64,000 nt of DNA from Solanum dulcamara (Eukaryota > Streptophyta > Magnoliopsida > Solanales > Solanaceae). The translations under genes and the position numbers were made by a program. The notes beneath the pieces were generated by a model. It worked only from the letters and a program-made list of their open reading frames with translations, ran no database searches and was not told where the DNA came from. The stretch is from the NCBI RefSeq assembly GCF_947179165.1, contig NC_077245.1, positions 40,851,286-40,915,285 on the forward strand, in the 5' to 3' direction. Below, in pieces: positions 11,125 through 20,690 of the stretch; position 1 is the stretch's first letter, and each line of letters begins with the position of its first letter.

Positions 11125-11459
11125 TCTCATCCAAGTAATGCCAATGTGTGGAAGGTGCACTTAGTAGGGTATTTATGAAGAGCGTGGCTCATGTTGATGA
11201 AGGGAAGAGGGAGTTGTAAGGATGTCCATCGGTTGGCGAGGGTGAGGTTGAGTGGTTTCGATTATGGTGGTGCAAATTGGGTTCGAATAGTCTTTAGTAG
11301 TAGATATTAAGTCAAACAATATCTTGATCCATCATTGGCAAAGTTGAAGGAATTGGTGGGAAATAAGAAAGTAGAGGTCTTTTCCCAAGGGGGAGACAGA
11401 GTACCTAGTTATCAAGGTCGGTTATGTGTTCTGAGGTTAATGATATTAGATGAGTCATG
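11125..11459 (+). pseudogene. element B RNase H-integrase linker relic
   Basis: After the protease linker the sequence jumps directly to the region that follows RNase H in related elements. KDVHRLARVRLSGFD and, near 11370, VEVFSQGGDRVPSYQGRLCV correspond to A near 16890 and 17050 and to C near 22050 and 22210. The whole RT and RNase H are therefore deleted, with the junction near 11130-11200. Stops interrupt the frame. Confidence 0.65.
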
Positions 11460-11944
11460 ATAGATAGAGAAGGAGTATATGTTCCATATTATGATGATTG
11501 AAGTATGCTTATGCCATTTTAGGCTATAGACATAGAGGAAGAGATAGATGGGATCTTTTTTTGTGGAATAGATAGGTAAGAGTATATTGGTGTTCTCTTG
11601 GTAGGAGATAATGAAAATATTGATGTAGAGATGTTAAGGTAGGCATGAAAATTCTTAGGTAATTATGACTTCAAGGGATACATAAAGTGGTTAAAATGGT
11701 AGGTTTGAATATGTGGTTGTAGGTATATGGGTGATGGTAGTAGGATATTGATGATTTCTCGTTAAGGGTTTCAAAGGAGTGTATTAAAATGGTTATAGAA
11801 CTAGTCTTGAATATGGTATTGATGGCATGTGGGTAAATGTTCGATGTATTGGGCGTTTCATTATTAAGTATCAAGGTTTGTGGAATATGGTAGTAAGGGG
11901 TAGTACTTCTGGGATAGATTTTCCTATAGAGGTATAGGATCCTA
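11460..11944. other. non-coding interior of element B
   Basis: Here the integrase core would be expected. I see only AT-rich, G-biased sequence with no recognisable catalytic motif and frequent stops on both strands. It may be diverged filler or heavily decayed integrase. Confidence 0.4.
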
Positions 11945-12240
11945 AGGATGTTTGGTAAGGTGGCCTATGAATGTGATTTGTCATTGGAGTTAGCCCTGGT
12001 TCATCTAGTGTTTCATGTGGTTATGTTGAGGAAATGTGTGGGAAATCCTAGTTTCATTATTCCTTTGGAGATAGTGAATGTTGATGATAATTTGACTTAT
12101 AAAGAGGTTCTGGTTAAAATCCTATATCAGCATGTCAAGAGATTGAGGAACAGGGAAGTTCGAAGTTCCATCCGTCGAAGTCCTTTGGAGAAATCAACAA
12201 GTTGAAAGTGCTACATGGGAAGTGGAAACAGATATAATGA
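11945..12240 (+). pseudogene. element B chromodomain-type pol tail
   Basis: GKVAYECDLSLELALVHLVF at 11951 and VKRLRNREVRSS near 12135 correspond to the end of plant chromovirus pol, where the domain after integrase is thought to guide integration by binding chromatin. The usual VHPVFH motif reads VHLVFH here. The frame runs without a stop from 11948 to 12205 and then shifts. It is an isolated tail with no integrase upstream. Confidence 0.7.
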
Positions 12241-12486
12241 AACGTTACCCTAATATTTTTCACTCTACTCAAGCCTAAGGAACTAAGTTATCCATGCTTA
12301 AGTGTTTGAGGCTCCTATGTTTCAGTTTTCTTAAGTCCTCATATGCATGCATGTTCATGAAGTTAAATTTTAAATTCATATTTTATGCCAAGTTTAAAGA
12401 TCTTATGTTTTATGCATTGCAGTTGCCATTTTGTTCATGTTGGGTTGCTAGTCATTGTGACATGTCCCCTTCTATGCTAATGAATC

Positions 12487-12521
12487 TTTTTCGAGGACGA
12501 ATGTTCCCAAGGGGGAGATAT
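12487..12521 (+). promoter_or_regulatory. polypurine tract and upstream motif of element B
   Basis: TTCGAGGACGAATGTTCCCA is followed by AGGGGGAGATAT directly before the 3' LTR. The purine run primes plus-strand DNA synthesis in this family. The TTCG/CGAA inverted repeat recurs before the LTRs of both LARD-like copies. Confidence 0.75.
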
Positions 12522-14925
12522 TGTAACACCCCAAATATTTCTACACCAATCCCAAACCATTCTTCATATGTGTATAGGATTGAACTCGATGAATTCTTGT
12601 TGTATATATGATTAACTATTAATTCCTAAGTATTTGAAGTGTATTAGATATGTTTTAGGGTCATAAGGGATCTCTAACACCAAGCCAAGTCCAAAGAATT
12701 TCCATCGGCTAATTTTTCGTATGAGTCCTAAATAGGGTCAACTTCAAATACCCATATCTCCTATTATGTAAGGAATTAGTTGTGACATTACCTATCAAAT
12801 TAAATTCTTTGAGTCCTATTTCCAACGCCACCAAGTTTGCCTCATTCTGAGTTTAGAGTAAAAGGTTATGACCATTTTACTATAGAATATCACTACAATG
12901 ATTTTAGGCCTGGCGCTGGAGTGCCGCCCGGTGCCTCTATAGTGCCCAAAATCAGCTACAGTAGTTTTTGCTATGGTACGACACGCCACTATAGTGCCTG
13001 CAGGGTTTTAAGCCTGTTGTCCATATTTTTTTGATGAAGGGCATCTTGGACAATTACCTAATAACATATCCATGAACTTGAACGCGTTTTGGGGTTATTT
13101 TTGCTGTCTTTTGCCTCCCCAAAACCCTAAACTTCATCCTCCTCTATCCCAAATCATCTCCTACATAAATAAAATCCTCTCAAACTCAAAGTATTCAAGT
13201 TTTCCATTGAAGGCCTAACATCAAGACTTCTCAAATTCTTCTTCAAGTTCCTCTCATCTATGGGTTCTTCCACCCATGGAGCCCAAATGTTTTCTCAACT
13301 CGGCATTTGAATTTTTAATGATGAAATACTATGGGTTTTTACATGATGGTTTCAAATGCATAGATTATGGTATATTTGAAGTTTATTTACTCATACTGAT
13401 ATATATATATATATATATATATATACACTTTCAATTTCGAGTGATGAGTTTTATAGATTTTTATACTACGATTTTAAATGTATAGATTCTTGAATATTTG
13501 AAGTTTCATTTGTGTATGTTGACTTATGTTGATTCTTATTTACATGAAGTGGATGATTTTTTCAAGGTTCTTGTATGAAGGTTTGAAATGTAGTTTTAAA
13601 GTGAATATGGTGGGCTTTTTTAAGATGTTTGATTTGATGCATTTATATCACTCTCATGTATACAAGTATTCTTTAAATGTATTGCAAGGTCTTTATGAAA
13701 TGATTGATTGATGAAAGGGCTTCTTAGCCAAAGTAAGGTTTCAATGTGAAATGACCATTCTCACATTTAATCAAATGAAATGTTTAAGGTTATTATATGA
13801 CATGTATGACATCCCTATAGGCCGTCAATGCTTTTGAATATTTTTCCAAAAAGGATGGTCCAATTAGCATGGTACCTGAAATACCATCACTGATTGTAGA
13901 CCAAATTTTCTCATAAATCAAAGTTCATTAGTAGAACTGATAAATAGGGCATGGTAGCTATTATAATATTATGAACCAAAGGTTTTAATGAGCTATTCGA
14001 CCTATTGATGTTTTAATGTTAAAGGTTCTATATTGATGTTCAAACATTATTCTGTGAGATTTGACAAAGCACCAAATGTAGCATGAGGATGGGGACTCGA
14101 CCTAAGGGGTTCTTAAGTAAAGTCTCATATTGCTTTAATTATGTGCCACCATAGAGTCCTTGTTGTCTAGGCCTTTGTAGCCATAAAATATTAAAGTTAA
14201 AATTAAATAATGTTTAAAGTTGATTGGAGGTCTACCTGGCATGTAATCTATCCATGCCAACGTAGGGGGATATATTGGATTCCATGTAATAGCTCACATG
14301 GTCTTAAATATCGATTATGGTTAGTTTCCCACAAAATGAATGTTTTAAGGTTTCATATGATGATGTATAATGCATGCATTCACTTATTCATATTGCTTAC
14401 TCATGTCTCTCTCTTATGTTCTTTATTTTATAGTATACTCACATACTTAGTAAATTCAAAGTACTAATGCATACTCTTGCCTACATGATATCAACAGGTA
14501 AGGACTAGTGATCCTCCTCGATCTCCTCCACATGGCTAGCTCGGATTATCTTGAAGATTGCTTGTGGTGAGTTCCCATGTTTTGGGAACAACATCCCTTT
14601 TATTCTAGCTTATGTTATGTAGAACATTAAGACTTCTATTAAGGCATTTCTTACACTTATTTTGAAGGTGAGCTAGGAACATGTCTTATCCCCCGCCAAG
14701 TCTATTAGTAGAGGTATTTCTGGACACAAATGGAAAATGTTTTGAAGTTGTTAAGGACTCTTGTTCTATGATATTTCCCTTAGTCCCATTTCCCTTTTTA
14801 TTTCCATTTGTTATTGTATGTCATTACCTATGAAAAACTAAATGAATGCTAAGAGACTTGAATGATATACCCTGGGGTGTCTCATTCGTTGTGTCATGTG
14901 TAGGCCCTAGGCTTGGGTCATGACA
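12522..14925 (+). mobile_element. 3' LTR of element B
   Basis: It starts TGTAACACCCCAAATATT and ends GGGTCATGACA, giving 2404 bp. It aligns with LTR B1 throughout, including the hairpin at 13260-13277. It carries an extra 125 bp around a TA microsatellite. Confidence 0.9.
13318..13526 (+). repeat. local duplication with TA microsatellite in LTR B2
   Basis: Two diverged copies of an approximately 80-bp segment (13318-13398 and 13441-13526), both ending in ATATTTGAAGTTT and a TGA-rich tail, flank an alternating AT run at 13399-13426. LTR B1 has one copy and no AT run at the equivalent place (8238-8330), which accounts for the length difference between the LTRs. Confidence 0.75.
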
Positions 14926-14930
14926 CCTAA
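14926..14930 (+). repeat. target site duplication of element B, right copy
   Basis: CCTAA, the partner of CCCAA at 5285-5289 with one substitution. Confidence 0.75.
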
Positions 14931-15560
14931 CCAAAGGATGGTCAATGCAATAATCAATTTTATGCTCTTCATGCTAGGCAAGAGGTGTAGGAGACTCCTG
15001 TTGTTATTACCCAATGTTACGGGTCTTTCACTATGATGTTTATGCCTTACTTGATATGGGTGCAAATTTATCCTTTGTATCTCCTTATGTGGCTTCCATA
15101 TTTAATGCTAGCTCCGAAATATTATTAGAGCCCTTTTCTGTCTATACTCCATTACGTGAGTCGGTAGTGGATAGAAGAGTCTATAAAATTATCCAATTTT
15201 GGTTTTTCACAAAGTTAATTCATGTGATCTAGCTGAATTTGAGATGACCAATTTTGATGTTATCCTTGATATGGATTAGCTTTATGCATATTATGCTTCT
15301 ATTGATCGTAGAACCCATGCGGTGAAGTTCCAATTTCTAAATAAGCCAATCCTAGAATGGAAGGGTAGTAACTCTGTATTTAAGGTTTAATTCATCTTGT
15401 GCCTTAAATCTCAGAAAATGATTTCCAAGGGTTGTATCTACCATCTTGTGCGGGTTAGGGATACAAATTCCAAATCCCCTACTCTAGAGTCGGTCTCTAT
15501 TATTAATGCATTTTAGGATGTGTTTCTTGATGATCTACCCGGTGTTCCTCTTGGAAGGAA
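14931..15560 (+). pseudogene. element A protease region
   Basis: This continues A's gag after element B. It begins with the gag-protease linker (FYALHARQEV near 14960, then TAG), followed after a frameshift by ALLDMGANLSFVSPYVA at 15039. In this family the active site is normally D-[SPT]-G-A; here it reads DMGA. The next part (SEILLEPFSVYTP, then KMISKGCIYHLVRVRD near 15415) matches the protease-RT linker of C and D. An aspartic protease would cut the polyprotein inside the particle. Several stops and a frameshift inactivate it. Confidence 0.78.
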
Positions 15561-16850
15561 AATTGACTTCGGCATAGTCCTTCTTCCCGTTACCCAACCT
15601 ATCTCTATTTCTCTTTACCGAATGGCTCCAGTGGAACTAAAATAATTAAAGGATCAATTTTAAAGATTTATTAGATAAGGGTTTCATAACGCCAAGTATT
15701 TCACCATAGGGTGCTCCTCTGTTGTTTGTTAGAAAGAAGGATGGATCACTTCGCATGTGTATAGACTACCGTCAATTGAATAAGGTCAGAATAAAGAACA
15801 ATTATCCCATTCCAAGAATAGATGATTTGTTTGATCAACTCCTAGGTGCAAGTCACTTCTCCAAAATTGACCTCCTGTCCAGTTATCACCAATTGAGGGT
15901 GAGAGAGTGTGACATCCCCAAGATGGCATTTTGAACAAAGTATGGACATTTTGAGTTTTTGGTTATGTTATTTGGGTTGACTAATGCTCCCTCTATCTTC
16001 ATGGATTTGATAAATCGTATTTTCAAACCATACTTAGATATGTTTGTGGTAGTTTTTATTGATGATATATTGATTTATTCCCAAAATGAAGAAGAGCATA
16101 AGGGTCACTTTAGAATTATATTACAGACTTTGAGGGACAAGAAATTATTTGCCAAGGTTAGTATATGTGAATTTTGGTTAAAGTTCGCAGAATTTCATTA
16201 TCATATTGCTTCTGGTGATAGTATTATGGTTGATCCAAATAAAATAGAGGAGGTAAAGAATTGGCCTAGTCTATTATCTCCTTCAAATATTCGTGTCTTT
16301 TTGGGTTTGGCCGGATATTATAGAAGGTTCGTAGAAGGGTTTTCATCTATTTCATCGCCTTTGACTAGGTTGACCCAAAAGAGAGTAAAATTCCAATGGT
16401 CGGATGAGTGTGAAAGGAGTTTCCAAACATTAAAGGATAGTCTTACGTCCGCTCCTATTTTAACATTGCTGGAAGGTCTAGATGGGTTTATTGTATATTA
16501 TAATCCCTCACGGGTTAGATTGGGTTGTCTTTTGATTTAATATGTCAAAGTGATAGCATATGCCTCTAGACAATTTAAAGTGCATGAACGAACCTATCTA
16601 GATCTTGAACTTGCGGCGGTTGTATTTTCATTGAAAATTTGGCGTCATTATCTTTACGGGGTACATATCGATATATTTACCGACCACAAAAGTTTGCAAT
16701 ATGTGTTTATCCAAAGGAATTTGAACATTAGGCAAAGAAGGTGGCTTGAACTACTATAGAACTACAATATGAGTGTGTTATACCATCCGGATAAAGTTAT
16801 TGTTGTCGCTGATGCCCTAAGTCAGTTGCCCATAAATAGTGTCGCCCATG
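15561..16850 (+). pseudogene. pol: element A reverse transcriptase and RNase H
   Basis: RT copies the element RNA into DNA and RNase H removes the RNA strand. Recognisable RT blocks are [19 protein letters not shown] at 15728, [19 protein letters not shown] near 15870, and FGLTNAP at 15971. The catalytic [11 protein letters not shown] is near 16050 with both aspartates kept. RT connection motifs [18 protein letters not shown] follow near 16294. RNase H begins near 16480 with [13 protein letters not shown], in which the usual first aspartate (CDAS) is lost. It continues with [29 protein letters not shown] and ADALSQLP. Stops fall near 15932, 16538 and 16757, and the frame shifts upstream. Of the RT copies in this window it is one of the best preserved. 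Confidence 0.88.
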
Positions 16851-18380
16851 TTGAAGAGGGTAAGAAAGGGTTGGTTAAGGATATGCATAGATTGGCTTAT
16901 TTAGGTGTTTGTTTTGTTGATTTTAATGAAGGTTATGTTCTTGTTCCTAATGGTTCAGAATCATCCATTGTGGCAGATGTTAAGGCCAAACAAGATAATG
17001 ATCTGGTATTGGTAGAATTGAAGAAGTCGATTGCCAAAAAAGCCATTGAGGCTTTCTCCCAAAAGGAAGATGGTGTAGTTTGTTACCAAGGTCATTTGTG
17101 TGTGCCTAATATAGATGGTCTAAGAGAAATGATATTGTATGAGGATCATAGTGGTCTAAGAGAAATGATATTATATGAGGCTCATAGTTCTCGGTATTGG
17201 ATTCATCCAGGATCTACCAAAATGTACCGTGATTTAAGGAAAGTGTAATATTAATGGAATGGCGTGAAGAGGGACATAACTGGAGTTTGTGGCTTTGTGT
17301 CCTAATTGTCAACAAGTGAAAGTTGAGCATCAAAGACCAGGTGGTCTAGCTCAAGATATTGAGATTTCTACTTATACATGGGAAGATGTGACTATAGACT
17401 TTGTTACGGGTTTGCCTCATACTAAGAAACAACATGATTCTATTTGGGTTGTTGTGGATCAAATGACTAAGTCAGCATATTTTCTACCAGTTAAAACTTT
17501 TTATAGTGTCGAAGATTATGCTAAATTGTATATTCGTGAGTTGGTAAGACTCGTGTATATTATATCGGATAGAGGTACTCAATTAACCTCACATTTTTGG
17601 AAGTCATTTCAAAGGGGTCTTGGTACTAATGTTAAGTTAAGTACCACTTTCCACCCTCAAACCAATGGACAAACCGAAAGAACAATCAAACTTTGGAGGA
17701 TATGTAAAGGGCGTGTGTTATTGATTTTAAAGAAAGTTGGGATGAGAATTTACCATTGATTGGGTTTGCATACAATAATAGTTATCACTTAAGCATTGAA
17801 ATGACTCTTTTTGAAGCTTTGTATGAGAGAAGATGTAGGTCTCCGGTGGGATAGTTTGAAGTGGGTGAGAAGGCATTGATTGGTTCTGATTTGATGTTAG
17901 ATGCTATGGAAAAAGTAAGGTTCATAAGAGAAAGATTGAAGACAACTCAAAGTCACCAAAACTCATATTCAGACATAAGAAGGAGAGACCTTGAATTTGA
18001 TGTGGATGATTGGGTCTATTTTAAGGTTTGCCCATGAAGGGTGTAATGCGTTTTGCTAAGAAAGGGAAATTGTGTCCTAGGTATGTAGTACCTTATAAGA
18101 TCTTGAAGTGCATTAGCAAAGTAGAATATGAGTTAGATTTTCCATTGGAGTTGTTTATGGTTCATCCGGTCTTTCATGTATCAATGATGAGGATGTTGTG
18201 GGTGATCCAAATTCTAGCGTGCCAATGGAAAGTGTGAGTATGTAAGAGAACTTAACTTATGAGGAGGTTCCAATTGAGATTTTGGACCACTAAGATAAAA
18301 GGATGAGGAACAAGGAAGTTTCATCCATTAAGGTCTTATAGAGGAATCAAGAAGTTGAGAGTGGCTACATGAGAAGCGGC
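16851..18380 (+). pseudogene. pol: element A integrase and chromodomain tail
   Basis: The linker from 16851 leads to the zinc-binding N-terminus of integrase, with CPNCQQVKVEHQ near 17298. The catalytic core keeps all three acidic positions: TIDFVTGLP near 17395, IISDRGTQLTSHFW near 17559, and HPQTNGQTERTI near 17650. Six or so residues before IISD are missing (the LHGVPLS of C). After a frameshift near 17700 the C-terminal part reads FEVGEKALIGSDL, then MKGVMRFAKKGKLCPRY at 18033 and MVHPVFHVSMMR near 18160, the end of a chromovirus pol. A 36-bp tandem duplication lies at 17117-17188. The chromodomain tail fades at about 18380, where the sequence joins element C. Confidence 0.85.
17117..17188 (+). 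repeat. 36-bp in-frame tandem duplication in A integrase linker
   Basis: GGTCTAAGAGAAATGATATT with the next 16 bases occurs twice in a row, giving GLREMILYEDHS and then GLREMILYEAHS. Element C has a single copy here (DLRNMILAEAHS). Only two substitutions separate the copies, so the duplication is fairly recent. Confidence 0.9.
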
Positions 18381-18381
18381 T

Positions 18382-18796
18382 AATGTATAATTTTGCCTAC
18401 ATTGTCTCATAACATAGGGGTTGAGATTGAGGACCATATCCATTCGCATGGCTAGTTGAGTTCCTACGGTGAAGTCTTTGTGAGTCCTCATCTATAGAGG
18501 ACAAGTACAAGTTGTTGTTTTTATTTCCAAAGACATTTACTTCTTTACTTAAGGGTGAGCTAGGGACATGTCTTATTCCCTGCCCATGTTCATGACTAAA
18601 GGCATTTTTGGACAAGTATGTAGAATCTTATGTTGTCAGATCATGTTTCGCTTATGTTAATGTTAGACTGTTTTCTATGATATTTCTGCATTTGCTATAC
18701 CTTATGTATTCTTATGATATGAACAAGAGCCTTGGTTGGGGCTCTTTGGGGTTTCGATTGCTGTGTTATGACTATGCCCTAGGTCGGATCATGACA
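18382..18796 (+). mobile_element. 5' LTR of element C, 3' remnant only
   Basis: TTTTGCCTACATTGTCTCAT near 18389 matches 25686 in the 3' LTR, and similarity continues to the end GGTCGGATCATGACA. The left edge joins the tail of element A's pol without a target duplication, so it is a deletion junction. Confidence 0.8.
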
Positions 18797-18800
18797 AATT

Positions 18801-18813
18801 TGGTATTAGAGCA
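18801..18813 (+). promoter_or_regulatory. primer binding site of element C
   Basis: TGGTATTAGAGCA differs from the initiator tRNA-Met site TGGTATCAGAGCA by one base (C to T) and lies four bases after the LTR. Confidence 0.85.
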
Positions 18814-19014
18814 CAAGGTTTAAGTCTCCTAGGGAGTCCAATATGCCACATCAAGGAGAGTCTTATTCATGGGTGTGAAGTGCGCCATATCTATAAATAG
18901 GAGGCTATAAGGCATTTTAGGAATTCTTACTTCTTTCATGATCTATGTCATGCTATAGAGTGCCCCTTAAGACTTCCTATCCCTAACGTTCTTTCTTTAC
19001 GATTTTCAAAAATC
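18814..19014 (+). other. 5' leader of element C (conserved block)
   Basis: It contains GAGAGTCTTATTCAT, GTGTGAAGTGCGCCATA and CTATAAATAGGAGGCTATAA, the same order as in A, B and D. The end reads ATTTTCAAAAATC before ATG, so the TTTTTAG acceptor-like site of A and D is not present in this copy. Confidence 0.7.
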
Positions 19015-20146
19015 ATGCCTCCAAGAAGACCAACATTTCCAAGGGGGAATAATGCTAATGATGCCCAAATCCCTCCGGCTCCTTAAGGGAATGACCTTTG
19101 GCCAGGCAAGTGATAGATGCACAGTTTCGCACTGCTCTCACCATGCTAGCCCAACGTGGGGCCAACCCCGTTGTAGCTCCTTCTAATGTTCCTACTCTGG
19201 CCTCAATTGTAAGAGATTTTGTAAGAATGAACCCTCGGAGTTTCATGGTTCAAAAGTTGATGAGGATCCTTAAGAATTCATTGACGATTTATAAGATAGT
19301 GAGTATTATAGGGGTGTCATCCGTAGAGAAAGAGGATTTAGTGGCTTATCAACTTAAGAGTGTTGCACAAGTGTGTTATACCCAATGAAAAATAGAGAGG
19401 GTGGTAAAGGACCTATTGAATAGGAATCCTTCAAACTTGCTTTCCTTGATCGCTTTTTCCCTCTTGAACTAAGGGAAGCCAAGGTATTGGAGTTCATCAA
19501 TCTTCAACAAGGCAACATGGGAATGAGGGACTATGCCCTCAAGTTCACCAAGATCTCTAAGTATGATCCTTTATTGGTTGCCGATCCATGCGCCCGAATT
19601 AGACATTTCATAGTGGGGGTATCTGAATTAGTTGCTAAAGAATGCCGAATGCCATGGTTATTAAGGAAATGGACATATCTCAGGTCATGACTTTTGCCGA
19701 ACAAATTAAGGGAGAGACTTAAGGAGATGAGATTAAGAGATTTCAAGAGAGTTCGGTATGAAGGTGCATTCTCAAATGTTAAGTCTGGTGGTAGTAATAG
19801 CCGTTTTCAACAAGGCCAAAGTTCAGCAAAGAAGTTTGTAAATAATAGAGTGTCATACCCTAAGTCTAAAGGAGGAGGTGTGAATGCTAATAGCCTTTCA
19901 TTTCCCAAGTGTGCAAAATATAGGAAAAGTCATGTGGGGAGATGTTTAATGGGAACGGATGCTTTCTTTTGATGCGGAAAACTGGGTCATAGGCAATTCT
20001 AGTTCCCTCATACAACCAACAAGGGTAAAGAAGGTCGTCCTCAAGGACAAGTTATTCAAGATGGCCAAGCTCCATGAGGCGCCCAATCTCAACCTAAGGG
20101 TAGTCAACGCAACAAGTGGTTCTATGCCCTTCATGGTAGGCAGGAG
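19015..20146 (+). pseudogene. gag: element C gag
   Basis: The start at 19015 gives MPPRRPTFPRGNNANDAQIP before a stop and frameshift. From 19098 the capsid region reads VIDAQFRTALTMLAQRGANP, VRDFVRMNPRSF and VSIIGVSSVEKEDLVAYQLK. After stops near 19386 and 19420 it continues with FLDRFFPLELREAK near 19443 and MRDYALKFTKISKYDPL near 19519. A basic region (19694-19900) leads to the nucleocapsid, where CAKYRKSHVGRC and CGKLGHRQF are degraded knuckles. The linker FYALHGRQEVEETPDVV follows near 20120. Gag would build the particle, but at least four stops and several shifts prevent a full product. Confidence 0.83.
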
Positions 20147-20690
20147 GTGGAAGAGACTCCTGATGTTGTTATCGGTATGTTATGGGTCTTTAACTATGTC
20201 GTTTATGCCTTGCTTGATCTGGGTGCAAATTTGTCTTTTGTTACTCTGTATGTGGATATGAAGTTTGATGTTAGCCCCAAAATATTGATGGAGCCTTTTT
20301 CCGTTTACACGCCCGTAGGTGACTCGGTTATGGATAAAAGGTCTATAGGAAGTGTCCTATGTCGGTTTTGCATAAAATTATCCCCTGTGATCTTGTTGAA
20401 CTTGACATGACCTAATTTGTCATTATTCTCGGTATGGATTAGTTAAATGCCTCTTATGCATCTATATGTTGTAGAACCTGAGTGGTTAACTTTTAATTTT
20501 CTAATGAGCCAATTCTAGAATGGAAGGGAAATAATTCAGTGGTTAAGGGTAAATTCATTTCATGTCTTAAGGTCCGGAATATTATTTCCAAGGGTTGCAT
20601 CTACCATCTAGTACGAGTTAGGGATGTTGATTCGAGACTCCCACCCTTGAGTCAATTTCAGGTGTTAATAAGTTTCCGAAATTTTTTCCA
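20147..20690 (+). pseudogene. element C protease region
   Basis: ALLDLGANLSFVTLYV near 20210 is the aspartic protease active-site region, with DLGA where the family has D-[SPT]-G-A. SPKILMEPFSVYTPVGDSV follows, then the linker VVKGKFISCLKVRNIISKG at 20537 and [13 protein letters not shown], which leads to RT. Stops near 20407 and 20440 break the frame. Confidence 0.78.

Larger units (their letters stand above)
5290..14925 (+). mobile_element. element B, internally deleted gypsy element nested in A gag
   Basis: B has two LTRs (5290-9724, itself interrupted, and 12522-14925), a primer site at 9729, a leader, short gag/protease relics, an RNase H-integrase linker relic, a chromodomain tail and a polypurine tract. 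Nearly all of the capsid core, RT, RNase H and integrase is missing, leaving about 2.8 kb of interior instead of the 4.5-5 kb usual for this lineage. It is therefore a non-autonomous deletion derivative. Without solo LTR G and its duplication, LTR B1 is about 2.28 kb; LTR B2 is 2.40 kb. The difference is explained by a local duplication in B2. Confidence 0.88.
1854..18380 (+). mobile_element. Ty3/gypsy element A, split by element B, 3' LTR lost
   Basis: Element A is a chromovirus-like Ty3/gypsy retrotransposon. It has a 5' LTR (1854-3974), primer site, leader and gag (4194-5289). Element B (5290-14925) follows as an insertion, then protease, RT, RNase H, integrase and a chromodomain-type tail (14931 to about 18380). 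Skipping B and one copy of its target duplication brings A back into base-by-base register with the matching region of element C near 20090, which shows that the two halves belong together. No 3' LTR follows; the sequence passes straight into a truncated LTR of element C at about 18382. Many stops and frameshifts show it is dead. Confidence 0.85.
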
